Positions 24,513-31,743 of a stretch of DNA of 37,335 nt are shown here, in pieces (the first letter of the stretch is position 1; each line of letters opens with the position of its first letter). Position numbers and translations under genes: made by a program. The notes beneath the pieces were generated by a model that was not told the origin of the DNA, did not search any database, and saw only the letters and a list, made by a program, of their open reading frames with translations. The DNA comes from Deltaproteobacteria bacterium (GTDB lineage: Bacteria > Desulfobacterota > Binatia > Binatales > Binataceae): assembly GCA_027317185.1 (NCBI GenBank), contig DAHVFB010000022.1, forward strand, positions 1 to 37,335, given 5' to 3'.

Positions 24513-25307
24513 ATGCCGTACGCTGAAAATAACGGAACCAAAATTTTCTACGACATTCACGGGCAGGGAACGCCAATCGTCTTTCTCCATCCGTGGACGA
24601 CCAATGGCTATATCTGGTACTACCAGATTTTCCCGTTCGCCCGCACCAACCATGTGATAGCCATTGACCATCGCGGCCACGGACGCTCGGACAAGCCCAA
24701 AAGTGGCTATTCGATCCAGGAGCATGCGCGCGACGTCAAGGCGGTGCTCGACGCGGAAAAGATCGATCGGGCGGTGCTGGTCGGCAATTCGATCGGCGGC
24801 ATGATCGCGATGCAGTTCACGCTCGACAATCCCGGCCGTGTGCTCGGGCAGGTCATCCTGAGTTCCGGCACCGGACTCGGCGAAGGCATGCCCAAAGAGG
24901 CCGCCGCGGCGTTTAAGAATGATTTCGCAGGCACCTTCAGCGCGCTGCTGGAGGGCGCCGTCTCTGCGAAATCGAAGCGCGAGCGTCCGGAGATCCTCGA
25001 AGTAATGAAGAGTCACTTTCAGGTCCAGTCGAATTTCCCAAAACATGTATTCGACTCGTCGATGGCCGATCCTAACGGCGTTTTCGGCTGGAATATCAAG
25101 AACCAGCTTTCGAGTATCCGCACGCCGACGATCGTGATCGCGGGCGCAGAAGACAACGCCACGCCAGTCGCCGCGAATAAGTTTCTCGCCGACAATATCC
25201 CGGGCGCGAAGCTCAGCGTAGTCAAGGACGTTGGCCATTTCCATCAGTTGGAAAAGCCGCTCGAATTCAACGCGGCACTCAAGGAATTTGTCGCCGGCCT
25301 GCGTTAG
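24513..25307 (+). CDS. Alpha/beta hydrolase
   Basis: 264-residue serine hydrolase close in form to 3-oxoadipate enol-lactonases and related esterases. Seen: TKIFYDIHGQGTPIVFLHPW (oxyanion region), VIAIDHRGHGRSDKP, the nucleophile elbow VLVGNSIGGMIAM (Ser93), the acid in IVIAGAEDNATP (Asp214) and the base in KDVGHFHQLEKP (His242). All three catalytic residues are present and the length is normal. The ATG at 24513 follows AGGGAG at good spacing. It diverges from the amidohydrolase and converges with the SnoaL-like gene, in a block of small-molecule catabolic genes, so an ester or lactone in that pathway is a reasonable but unproven substrate. Confidence 0.93.
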   Translation: MPYAENNGTKIFYDIHGQGTPIVFLHPWTTNGYIWYYQIFPFARTNHVIAIDHRGHGRSDKPKSGYSIQEHARDVKAVLDAEKIDRAVLVGNSIGGMIAMQFTLDNPGRVLGQVILSSGTGLGEGMPKEAAAAFKNDFAGTFSALLEGAVSAKSKRERPEILEVMKSHFQVQSNFPKHVFDSSMADPNGVFGWNIKNQLSSIRTPTIVIAGAEDNATPVAANKFLADNIPGAKLSVVKDVGHFHQLEKPLEFNAALKEFVAGLR

Positions 25308-25327
25308 ATAATCGACTGAATAGGCCA

Positions 25328-25361
25328 GAGGCGGGATATGGGGTGTTCCATGTCCCGCCTC
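25328..25361. terminator. 14-bp hairpin between convergent genes
   Basis: gaggcgggatatgg (25328-25341), a six-base loop, ccatgtcccgcctc (25348-25361); all pairs match except one G-U. It stands between the alpha/beta hydrolase (plus) and the SnoaL-like gene (minus) and would serve both. No T-run on either side. Confidence 0.65.
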
Positions 25362-25435
25362 ATTCGTTGCGGATTCCCGATGCGTCCCTCCCGCGTCGCC
25401 CGTCCGATGCGACGTACGTGGACACCGAAACTATT

Positions 25436-25888
25436 CTACGCTGCCCAGCCTTTGGCGTACGGCGCGGCCATCCGGCCAATCGCCCGTAGATGCTGGAACT
25501 TCCACTCGCCGTTGACCTTTACGTAATCGTCGTCATAGCGGGCCGCGAGCCATAGCGCGCGATTGCCCTTGCGAAAGGTGAACGGCCCGAGCAGGTACCA
25601 CGAACCCTTGGCGCGATCGCCGGCGACCTCGATTATCGGGTTCATCACGTTATGCTGCGAGAAGCTGATGCGCTCCTGAAAGGATTGAAACAGCGCGCGA
25701 ATCGCCGCATGCCCCTGATGGCTCCCGAGGTCGGCGCCCTCCCAGATACCGTCCTCGGCGAACAGCGTCGTGATCAGGTCGGGATTGTGCTTGTCGTCGC
25801 AGATTGCGCAGTAGCGCGCCTTCAGCCGCTTGATCGCCTCGATATCCTCGATCCGGGTAATCCGCGCTTCGAGTTCCGCATTGTCCAT
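25436..25888 (-). CDS. SnoaL-like / NTF2-fold protein
   Basis: 150-residue NTF2-fold protein of the SnoaL_4 type. The opening (EARITRIEDIEAIKRLKARY, then CAICDDKH) is the usual N-terminal helix, followed by LITTLFAEDGIWEGADLGSH, GHAAIRALFQSFQERISF, QHNVMNPIIEV and WLAARYDDDYVKVNGEWKF. Members act as small isomerases, dehydratases or cyclases, or simply bind ligands; they are common beside catabolic amidohydrolases and CoA transferases. ATGs at 25894 and 25888 are both possible; I chose 25888 because GAGG then lies nine bases upstream rather than three. It follows the MDR oxidoreductase on the same strand with a 76-base gap, so the two may be cotranscribed. Confidence 0.88.
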   Translation of the reverse strand: MDNAELEARITRIEDIEAIKRLKARYCAICDDKHNPDLITTLFAEDGIWEGADLGSHQGHAAIRALFQSFQERISFSQHNVMNPIIEVAGDRAKGSWYLLGPFTFRKGNRALWLAARYDDDYVKVNGEWKFQHLRAIGRMAAPYAKGWAA

Positions 25889-25964
25889 ACTCATATTCCT
25901 CGCGAGGGTTTATCTATTACTCACTCGTCGCCGTGGCAATACTAAGTCGCCGCCCTGGCGATAG

Positions 25965-26969
25965 CTATATCCGGATACATACCTTGCCGAAATGCACGCC
26001 GCTCTCGAGATAGCGGTAGGCGGCCGGCGCCTCGGCGAAATCGAACGTGCGATCGATTACCGGGCGCAGTTGTGCGGTCTCGATCGCGCTATTCATCGCC
26101 TCGAACATATCGCGCGATCCGACCCGGATGCCCTGAAAGCAGATGCTCTTGAGCAGGATCGGGATCGGATTGAATTCGCCACCGAAGCCGGTCAGCAGTC
26201 CGATCAGGCTGATCCGGCCGCCCGGCCGCACCGCCGCCAGCGAATTCGCCAGCGTGCCGGCGCCACCCACTTCGACCACGTGGTCGACGCCGCGCCCGCC
26301 GGTCAACTCGGCCGCGCGCTTACCCCATTCGGGCGTGGTGCGATAGTTGATCAGCTCGGCCGCGCCGAGTCCGCCCAGCCGCGCCAGCTTGGCGTCGCTG
26401 CTCGAGGTCGCAATCACCCGCGCGCCGGTCATCCGCGCGAACTGCAGCGCGAAAATCGAGACTCCGCCGGTGCCCATCACCAGCACCGTTTCGCCCGCGC
26501 GAAGCTGCCCGAGCGTGATCAGCGCACTCCACGCCGTTACCGCCGCGCAGGGCAGCGCCGCCGCCTCTTCATATGCAAGATGGCCCGGGTAGTGCACCAG
26601 CCCGTCGGCGTCGAGGACCACGTATTGCGCCAGCACCCCGTCAATGTCGCCGCCCAGCGCGGTCGGCAGATGCCGTCCGATTTCACCGCCGAGCCAGCTC
26701 TGCGTGAAGATCGGCGCGACGCGATCGCCGGCCCGTACGCGCGTGACACCGGCGCCGACTTCGACCACGTCGCCCGCGCCGTCGGAGAGCGGAATCCGCG
26801 ATCCGGCGGCATAACCCAGTCCGCCGTTCGCAATAATCAGGTCGCGATAATTGAGCGAAGCCGCGCGCATGCGAAGGAGCACCTGTCCGGGCCCCGGTTT
26901 GGGCGTCGGCCGCTCGGTCAGCTTGAGCCCGTCAATCCCGCCGCGCTGGCCAATTTCATATACCTGCAT
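25965..26969 (-). CDS. Zinc-independent MDR oxidoreductase (quinone reductase-like)
   Basis: 334-residue medium-chain dehydrogenase/reductase. The N-terminal GroES-like domain reads PKPGPGQVLLRMRAASLNYR, GAGDVVEVGAGVTRVRAGDR and ALPCAAVTAWSAL. The Rossmann motif is VLVMGTGGVSIFALQFA (about 163-179), followed by VIATSSSDAKLARLGGLGA and GVDHVVEVGGAGTLANSL. The structural-zinc cysteines of alcohol dehydrogenases are absent, so it resembles the quinone-oxidoreductase and enoyl-reductase branch that uses NAD(P)H. Length and motifs are complete. The ATG at 26969 has GAGG at about eight bases. Probably transcribed with the SnoaL-like gene. Confidence 0.93.
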   Translation of the reverse strand: MQVYEIGQRGGIDGLKLTERPTPKPGPGQVLLRMRAASLNYRDLIIANGGLGYAAGSRIPLSDGAGDVVEVGAGVTRVRAGDRVAPIFTQSWLGGEIGRHLPTALGGDIDGVLAQYVVLDADGLVHYPGHLAYEEAAALPCAAVTAWSALITLGQLRAGETVLVMGTGGVSIFALQFARMTGARVIATSSSDAKLARLGGLGAAELINYRTTPEWGKRAAELTGGRGVDHVVEVGGAGTLANSLAAVRPGGRISLIGLLTGFGGEFNPIPILLKSICFQGIRVGSRDMFEAMNSAIETAQLRPVIDRTFDFAEAPAAYRYLESGVHFGKVCIRI

Positions 26970-27149
26970 TTGCGCCTCGCCGAGTTTGAATTGATGGCCG
27001 CAAGGATCGCAGCCGCAAATCTGGTCTATTGCGCTATGCGCATACAGTCAAACGACCGGCCTTGAATGCATCGTCTGCGCTTCGCGCTGGCCGCCATGAT
27101 GGCGTCGTATTGACCGCGCCGGCCTGTGCAGCGCGCGCGCATTGCGCTA

Positions 27150-27547
27150 TATGGCTCTGCCACGGAACTGGCGCCGGAATTTCTACATCAACCTGCCGCT
27201 CGGTGCGATCACCTTCATGATGGTCTCGCTTCGTCCACGATCCGCCGTTCATGCGCGAGCGCCGCGCGCGCGGCGGCCACGTCGATTATCTCGGCATCCT
27301 CTCCCTGGTGGTCAGTAATGCGTCGCCGCTTCAGCCCGGCTCGCCGGGCTTCAATTATCTGCCCCAGATCGTCACCGGGCAGAAGCAGGGTCTCGGCATG
27401 ATCTACGGCGCGATTCAGGCGCAGGCCGCGATGCTCTCGTTCAACGATATCAACCGCCTGCTGACCGTGCGATGGTCGTGCTGATTCCGTCCCTTGCTGC
27501 TGCTCCAGCGCAATCGCGCGGCCAGCGGCGGCGTTTCCGGCCACTAA
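27150..27547 (+). pseudogene. DHA2-family (EmrB/QacA-like) efflux gene, internally deleted remnant
   Basis: Pieces of a 14-helix multidrug efflux protein in successive frames. RNWRRNFYINLPLGAITFMM is the family's W-R-x-x-F-x-I-N-L-P loop. HDPPFMRERRARGGHVDYLG with ILSLVV is the following cytoplasmic loop and helix start. The sequence then jumps to a C-terminal segment, GMIYGAIQAQAAMLSFNDIN with RLL, and in the next frame LLLLQRNRAASGGVSGH to a TAA at 27545. Frames switch near 27228, 27470 and 27495, and most of the membrane helices are missing. The TAA overlaps the left end of MITE copy B. The gene is dead. Confidence 0.7.
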
Positions 27548-27658
27548 GGAACCTCTGCACAAGTCAGGTTGTCATTCTGAGCGCAGCGAAGAATCCCGGA
27601 TCCGGGACCCATGCGCTGCGCTCAGGGTGACCGCAGAGCCTTGTGCAGAGGTTCCCTA
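27545..27658 (+). mobile_element. MITE-like element, copy B
   Basis: 114 bp from TA to TA. The terminal inverted repeats are identical over 16 bases (GGAACCTCTGCACAAG on the left and its complement on the right). Inside is a second, nearly palindromic core: gtcattctgagcgcagcga on the left arm, cgctgcgctcagggtgac on the right, centre cggatccg. About 94% identical to copy A (17861-17973) in the opposite orientation. It begins on the stop codon of the efflux pseudogene and ends about 150 bases before the next gene. No coding capacity. Confidence 0.87.
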
Positions 27659-27807
27659 ACCGACGCATCGTCCTTGCGGGCCGGTTCCGCCGATTGACCG
27701 GAGAGTCCGCTTTTTGCTTTACGGCGCGGCTCAACTGGACTAACAAGGAATTCTGACGCGACCGCGGCCGGTCCGGCGCGGATCACCCCGATCGAAGGAG
27801 AAATCGC

Positions 27808-28941
27808 ATGACGAGCACGGTTACCACCAAACCGATCATCTCCGCGGACTCCCATATCATGGAGCCGCCCAACACCTATCTCGCGCATATCGACAAAAAA
27901 TATAAGGACACCGCGCCGCGCGTCGTTTGGGACGATAACCGCGGCGACATCTACGTGATCGACGGGATGACCGAGACCATCCCGATGGGCCTGGTGGCGG
28001 CCGCCGGTAAAAAGGCCGAAGAGTTGGCGGGCGCCGCGGCGCGCGCCAAGTTCGACGAATTGCATCGCGGCGGATGGGATCCCGAGGCGCGCATTGGCGA
28101 CCAGGAGATCGACGGCATCGCGGCCGAGATCATCTATCCGAGCGTCGGCATGATCCTCTGTAACCATCGCGATCCGGATTATAAAAAGGCCTGCTTCGAC
28201 GCCTACAATCTCTGGATCGCCGAGTTCTGCTCGCCCCATCCCGAACGTTTGATCGGCCTCGGCCAGACCGCGATGCGCTCGCCGGCCGAGGGAATCGCGG
28301 ACCTCGACCGGATCAAGGCGATGGGTCTGCGCGGTGTGATGATGCCGGGTTTTCCGGTGATGGAGGACTACGACAGCCCCATCTATGACGAATTCTGGGC
28401 CGCGGCGATCGAAAAGCGCATGACGCTTAGCTTCCACATACTCACTTCCAACGAGGGCGTCGCCCGCGCCTCGCGCGGCCCGCGCATCAACGCCTTCATG
28501 TCGATCATCCGCGGCAACCAGGACATCATCGGCACGTTTATCTTCAGCGGCGTATTCGAGCGCAATCCGGCGCTCAAGATCGTCTGCGTCGAAGCCGACG
28601 CCGGCTGGGCGCCCCATTTCATGTACCGGATGGATCACGCCTTCGAGCGCCATCGCTACTGGATGACCAGCGGCAAGCTGTCGAAGATGCCGAGTGAGTA
28701 TTTCCGCGAAAATGTCTATATGACGTTTCAGGACGACTGGGTAGCCTTCAAGATGAAGGACATGTGCAATCCGCGCCGGCTGATGTGGGCCAACGACTTT
28801 CCGCACAGCGATTCGACCTGGCCGCGCTCGCAGGAGTTGCTCGCCAAGCATACTATAGGCTTGACCACAGAGGAAAAGGACTGGCTGCTGCACGACAACG
28901 TGGCCGAACTTTACGGACTCACGGCGCCGGCGCGCGCCTGA
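27808..28941 (+). CDS. Amidohydrolase family 2 (ACMSD-like TIM-barrel hydrolase or decarboxylase)
   Basis: 377-residue protein of the amidohydrolase-2 superfamily, which includes decarboxylases such as ACMSD and gamma-resorcylate decarboxylase as well as hydrolases. The metal motif is IISADSHIMEP (Asp14, His16). WDPEARIGDQEIDGIAAEI and YPSVGM follow, then LIGLGQTAMRSPAEGIADL, GLRGVMMPGFP, the barrel His in TLSFHILTS, ERNPALKIVCVEADAGWAPH and the late Asp in MWANDFPHSDSTWP. ATG at 27808 has AAGGAG at good spacing. The cyclase-family gene follows 38 bases later with its own ribosome-binding site, so they form an operon. Decarboxylation or hydrolysis of a ring compound is likely; the substrate is not readable. 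Confidence 0.93.
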   Translation: MTSTVTTKPIISADSHIMEPPNTYLAHIDKKYKDTAPRVVWDDNRGDIYVIDGMTETIPMGLVAAAGKKAEELAGAAARAKFDELHRGGWDPEARIGDQEIDGIAAEIIYPSVGMILCNHRDPDYKKACFDAYNLWIAEFCSPHPERLIGLGQTAMRSPAEGIADLDRIKAMGLRGVMMPGFPVMEDYDSPIYDEFWAAAIEKRMTLSFHILTSNEGVARASRGPRINAFMSIIRGNQDIIGTFIFSGVFERNPALKIVCVEADAGWAPHFMYRMDHAFERHRYWMTSGKLSKMPSEYFRENVYMTFQDDWVAFKMKDMCNPRRLMWANDFPHSDSTWPRSQELLAKHTIGLTTEEKDWLLHDNVAELYGLTAPARA

Positions 28942-28979
28942 TCCTGATTCACCAGATCGAGCGAAGGAGCATATCAGCG

Positions 28980-29945
28980 ATGGCCGAAGTGAAGAATTTT
29001 ACCGACGTACTCAAGGGCTTGCCGAAGAACTGGGGCCGCTGGGGTGCGGACGACGAGATCGGCAGCCTCAATTTCCTGACCAGCGCCGAGGTTCTGCGCG
29101 GCGTCAAGGCGGTGCAGCAGGGCAAGGTGTTCATGCTCGGCGTTCCGGTGGCGCGGCCGGAGGGCGATCCGCTTCATCCGATCCGCGCGCAGCCGATTCA
29201 TACGATGACCGCCGACGAAGGGTTTTACATCAGCGGACGGATCAAGCCCTTTCCCGGCGGCCTCAAATACTCCGATGACGTCGTCACCATGTTCCCGCAG
29301 GGCACTACCCAGTACGACGCGCTGGGCCATGCCTGGTATGGCGAAAAACTCTACAATGGGTATGATCCCAAAACCACGATCGGCGGCCTGCAGAAGTGTT
29401 CGATCAAGCCGATCGCCGAACACGGCGTGATCGGCCGCGGCATCCTGATCGACGCGGCGCGCTACCGCGGCAAGGAGCATCTCGATCGCGACGAGGGCTT
29501 CTCACTCGATGACCTGCTCGGCGCGGCGAAGAAGCAGGGCGTTACGATCGAGAAGCACGACATCATCGTGCTGCATACGGGATGGCTCGATCGCTTCTAC
29601 AAGGAGGGGCAGAAGGCCCTGTTTCCCGAGGGCGAGCCCTTCGACGAGCCGGGCCTTCAGTACAGCAAGGAGCTGGTCGAGTGGTGGCACAAGATGGAGA
29701 TTCCGTCGATCACCGCCGACACGATCGGATGCGAGCAGGGTCTCAACAAGGAGACTGGCGGACTCGGCATCCTGCATTCGGCGCTGCTCTGCAACCTCGG
29801 CGTGATCTTCAACGAGATCGTCTGGCTCAAGGATCTGGCGGCCGACTGTGCCAAGGACGGCCAATATACTTTCCTGTTCGCCGGCGCGCCGCTCAAGCTG
29901 GTCTACGGATGTGGTTCGGCGGTGAATCCGATCGCGATCAAATAG
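28980..29945 (+). CDS. Cyclase-family hydrolase (kynurenine formamidase-like)
   Basis: 321-residue member of the cyclase family, metal-dependent hydrolases that include kynurenine formamidase and isatin hydrolase. It begins NWGRWGADDEIGSLNFLTSA, typical of the longer bacterial members. The core metal motif region is GTTQYDALGHAWYG (about 108-121), a variant of the short-form HxGTHxDxPxH in which Gln replaces the second His; Asp and the last His are kept. IAEHGVIGRGILIDAARYRG, KHDIIVLHTGWLDRFY and ITADTIGCEQGLNKETGG follow. ATG at 28980 is preceded by AAGGAG. Second gene of an operon with the amidohydrolase; the pair may open a ring or hydrolyse an amide in one pathway. Confidence 0.92.
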   Translation: MAEVKNFTDVLKGLPKNWGRWGADDEIGSLNFLTSAEVLRGVKAVQQGKVFMLGVPVARPEGDPLHPIRAQPIHTMTADEGFYISGRIKPFPGGLKYSDDVVTMFPQGTTQYDALGHAWYGEKLYNGYDPKTTIGGLQKCSIKPIAEHGVIGRGILIDAARYRGKEHLDRDEGFSLDDLLGAAKKQGVTIEKHDIIVLHTGWLDRFYKEGQKALFPEGEPFDEPGLQYSKELVEWWHKMEIPSITADTIGCEQGLNKETGGLGILHSALLCNLGVIFNEIVWLKDLAADCAKDGQYTFLFAGAPLKLVYGCGSAVNPIAIK

Positions 29946-30018
29946 TCAGTCGGTCGGCGCCCGCCGCGCGCCTGGGTGGGTAATAGCCGGTGTTGGCGGC
30001 TGTGGCTATGACATAGGG

Positions 30019-30059
30019 CAGGGCGGTGAACGCGGGTGACACTCGCGATCACCGCCCTG
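30019..30059. terminator. Hairpin between convergent genes
   Basis: cagggcggtga (30019-30029) pairs perfectly with tcaccgccctg (30049-30059); after one mismatch four more pairs extend the stem inward. It lies between the cyclase-family gene (plus) and the CoA-transferase gene (minus), each ending within 75 bases. A short AT-rich run (aataattt) follows on the plus side. Confidence 0.68.
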
Positions 30060-30091
30060 AATAATTTCGGACGCAAGCGCCGCGCCGCCGA

Positions 30092-31309
30092 TCAGGATTG
30101 CGGACTGACGCCGCGCTCCAAGGCGTCAATCGCACTTTCGGAATAGCCGAGTTCGCGGAGCACTTCACGCGTATGCTGCCCGATTTCGGGGGCGGCCGTG
30201 GGCGTGCGCTTGGTCACCCCGGAGACGAATACGGGACTGTTTACCGTGTCGAAAACGCCGATGCCCGGGTAGTCAATCTTGATAAAGGCGTCGGCCGCGC
30301 GCATCTGCGGATCGCTGACCACCTCGTCGAGCCTGGGCAGCGGTGCCCACTTGACGTCGTTGCGCTTGAAAATCGTGCGCCACTCGGCCAGCTCGCGGGT
30401 CTCGAACTGGGATTGCAGGATCGCATAGAGCGCACCCGCATTTTGCGCCCGCCCGGCGTTGTCGGCGAACAAATCGTTGGTCGCCAGTTCCGGCTGCCCG
30501 AAGGCCGCGCATAGCCGCGGAAACTCGTTGTCGGGATCGATTTGAACGAGCAGAAACAGCTTGCTGTCGCGCGTCAGGTACGCGGCCGTCAGCGGGTTGG
30601 GCGGATGTTTGCTCTCGCCGCGCTGCGGAAACGTTGCGTTGCAGAACTTGGCCTGAATATCGCACGCGTTGGCCCACGCTCCGCTGGCCAGCAGCGAGGT
30701 GGTCACCCGCGATCCGCGCCCCGTCCGTTCGCGCTGGTAGAGGCCGAGCATGATCGCCCCGAACATCGACATCGAGGTCGGATGATCGCCCATCCCGGGA
30801 CGCGGTCCGCCCGGTGTCCCGTCGAGCCCGGTCACCGACATCATCAGGCCCGACCGTGCCCAGTAGGCCAATGCATCGAAGGCCGGATCGTCGGCGTCCT
30901 CGCCGGCGTCGCCATAGCCGGTCAGGTGGGCGTAAATCAGCCGCTCGTTGACGGCAGCCAGCTCTTCCCACGAGAGCCCGAACTTATCGAGCAGCGGGCG
31001 CTGATAGTTGGTCAGGAAGACGTCGGCGGTGCGCACCAGGCGGATCAGAGCCTCGCGTGCGGCCGGATCAGCGAGATCCAGCGCGACGCTCTTCTTGTTG
31101 CGGTTGGTGAGAATCCAGCACCAGTCGACTTCCGAGTGGGCCGAGCCCGGGAGCCTCGAAAACAGCCGCCACAGGTCGCCGCCGCCCGGCCGTTCGATTT
31201 TGATCACGTCCGCGCCAAAGTCCGACATCACGGTGGCCGCCGCTGGCCCCGCGACGTAGGTTCCGCAGTCAATCACGCGAATGCCGGATAGAAGATTGCG
31301 ATCGTCCAT
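30092..31309 (-). CDS. Family III CoA transferase (CaiB/BaiF)
   Basis: 405-residue class III CoA transferase, which moves CoA between carboxylic acids through an aspartyl-CoA intermediate. Seen: LLSGIRVIDCGTYVAGPAAA, MSDFGADVIKIERPGGGDLW, NRNKKSVALDL, ADVFLTNYQRPLLDKFGLSW and LIYAHLTGYGDAGEDADD, then the catalytic Asp145 in PAFDALAYWARSG. RPGMGDHPTSMSMFGAIMLG and the C-terminal KWAPLPRLDEVVSDPQMRA complete the usual pattern. The ATG at 31309 is preceded by a strong AGGAGG. It converges on the amidohydrolase/cyclase operon. CoA activation of the acid made by that operon is a natural hypothesis. Confidence 0.94.
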   Translation of the reverse strand: MDDRNLLSGIRVIDCGTYVAGPAAATVMSDFGADVIKIERPGGGDLWRLFSRLPGSAHSEVDWCWILTNRNKKSVALDLADPAAREALIRLVRTADVFLTNYQRPLLDKFGLSWEELAAVNERLIYAHLTGYGDAGEDADDPAFDALAYWARSGLMMSVTGLDGTPGGPRPGMGDHPTSMSMFGAIMLGLYQRERTGRGSRVTTSLLASGAWANACDIQAKFCNATFPQRGESKHPPNPLTAAYLTRDSKLFLLVQIDPDNEFPRLCAAFGQPELATNDLFADNAGRAQNAGALYAILQSQFETRELAEWRTIFKRNDVKWAPLPRLDEVVSDPQMRAADAFIKIDYPGIGVFDTVNSPVFVSGVTKRTPTAAPEIGQHTREVLRELGYSESAIDALERGVSPQS

Positions 31310-31743
31310 TCAGAAATCCTCCTGATCGGTCGGACACGACAGGCTGTAATACACCGATGAGTCGCCTGCAACGCACGCGACGCCTCAATAATGACCCAAC
31401 GCCGCCTTTGCGCGCAAAGCGGCATGCTTTCCCGCCCCCCGATTCCGCTTGTGCACGGTACTATCGCGATAAATAGCCTTTAATCCGTTTCTAAGGCCCA
31501 ATTAGGATACCGCGGCTCATGTCATGATTGATCTTCATCATTGCCACCATTAAGATTCGGACGCTGAAAAGACTCGAAGGTTGCATTTTGGCCTGCGTCT
31601 ATGACGTTACGCTATCTTATCGAGCTGCACGCTTTGGAATGTGGTATTTCGGCATTGGCGCGCGAGCTTTGGCTCGACGAAGCACGTCCCGTACGCAGCA
31701 TTGCGTTTTATGCCGCACTCATTGACTCCCTGAAGAGGTGAAG
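31310..31743. other. Intergenic leader of the CEMIP-like gene
   Basis: About 430 bases between the divergent CoA transferase and the large exported protein. Its left half shows nothing coding and must hold two divergent promoters, neither of which I can place with confidence. The right part contains a possible small gene (31601-31741). Confidence 0.5.
31601..31741 (+). CDS. Possible 46-residue small protein coupled to the CEMIP-like gene
   Basis: An ATG at 31601 opens a frame of 46 codons ending in TGA at 31739-31741, two bases before the ATG of the large gene. The product is helix-like and rich in Leu, Ala, Glu and Arg: MTLRYLIELHALECGISALA, then RELWLDEARPVRSIAFYAAL and IDSLKR. The close spacing would allow translational coupling. 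Against it, no ribosome-binding site precedes the ATG, and the frame is open only from 31568, so it could be the tail of a lost gene or chance. Not recognised. Confidence 0.28.
   Translation: MTLRYLIELHALECGISALARELWLDEARPVRSIAFYAALIDSLKR

Noticed and set aside
25992-27065. Long plus-strand open frame opposite the MDR oxidoreductase
   Set aside because: It is the shadow of a GC-rich gene on the other strand; residues are Arg/Ala/Gln-rich without any domain, while the minus frame has all MDR motifs.
4112-27570. Shared 11-mer acaagtcaggt between the tandem array and MITE copy B
   Set aside because: The match is short and does not extend in either direction; copy A has a different base here, so a common origin is not supported.
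1-27658. IS630 remnant as the source of the MITE ends
   Set aside because: Sequence at the right end of the remnant (near 1000-1030) does not match the 16-bp MITE inverted repeat; the left end is outside the window, so a link cannot be shown.
27622-28893. 423-codon minus-strand frame opposite the amidohydrolase-2 gene
   Set aside because: No motif, no start signal and low-complexity composition; the plus strand carries a complete enzyme with ribosome-binding site.
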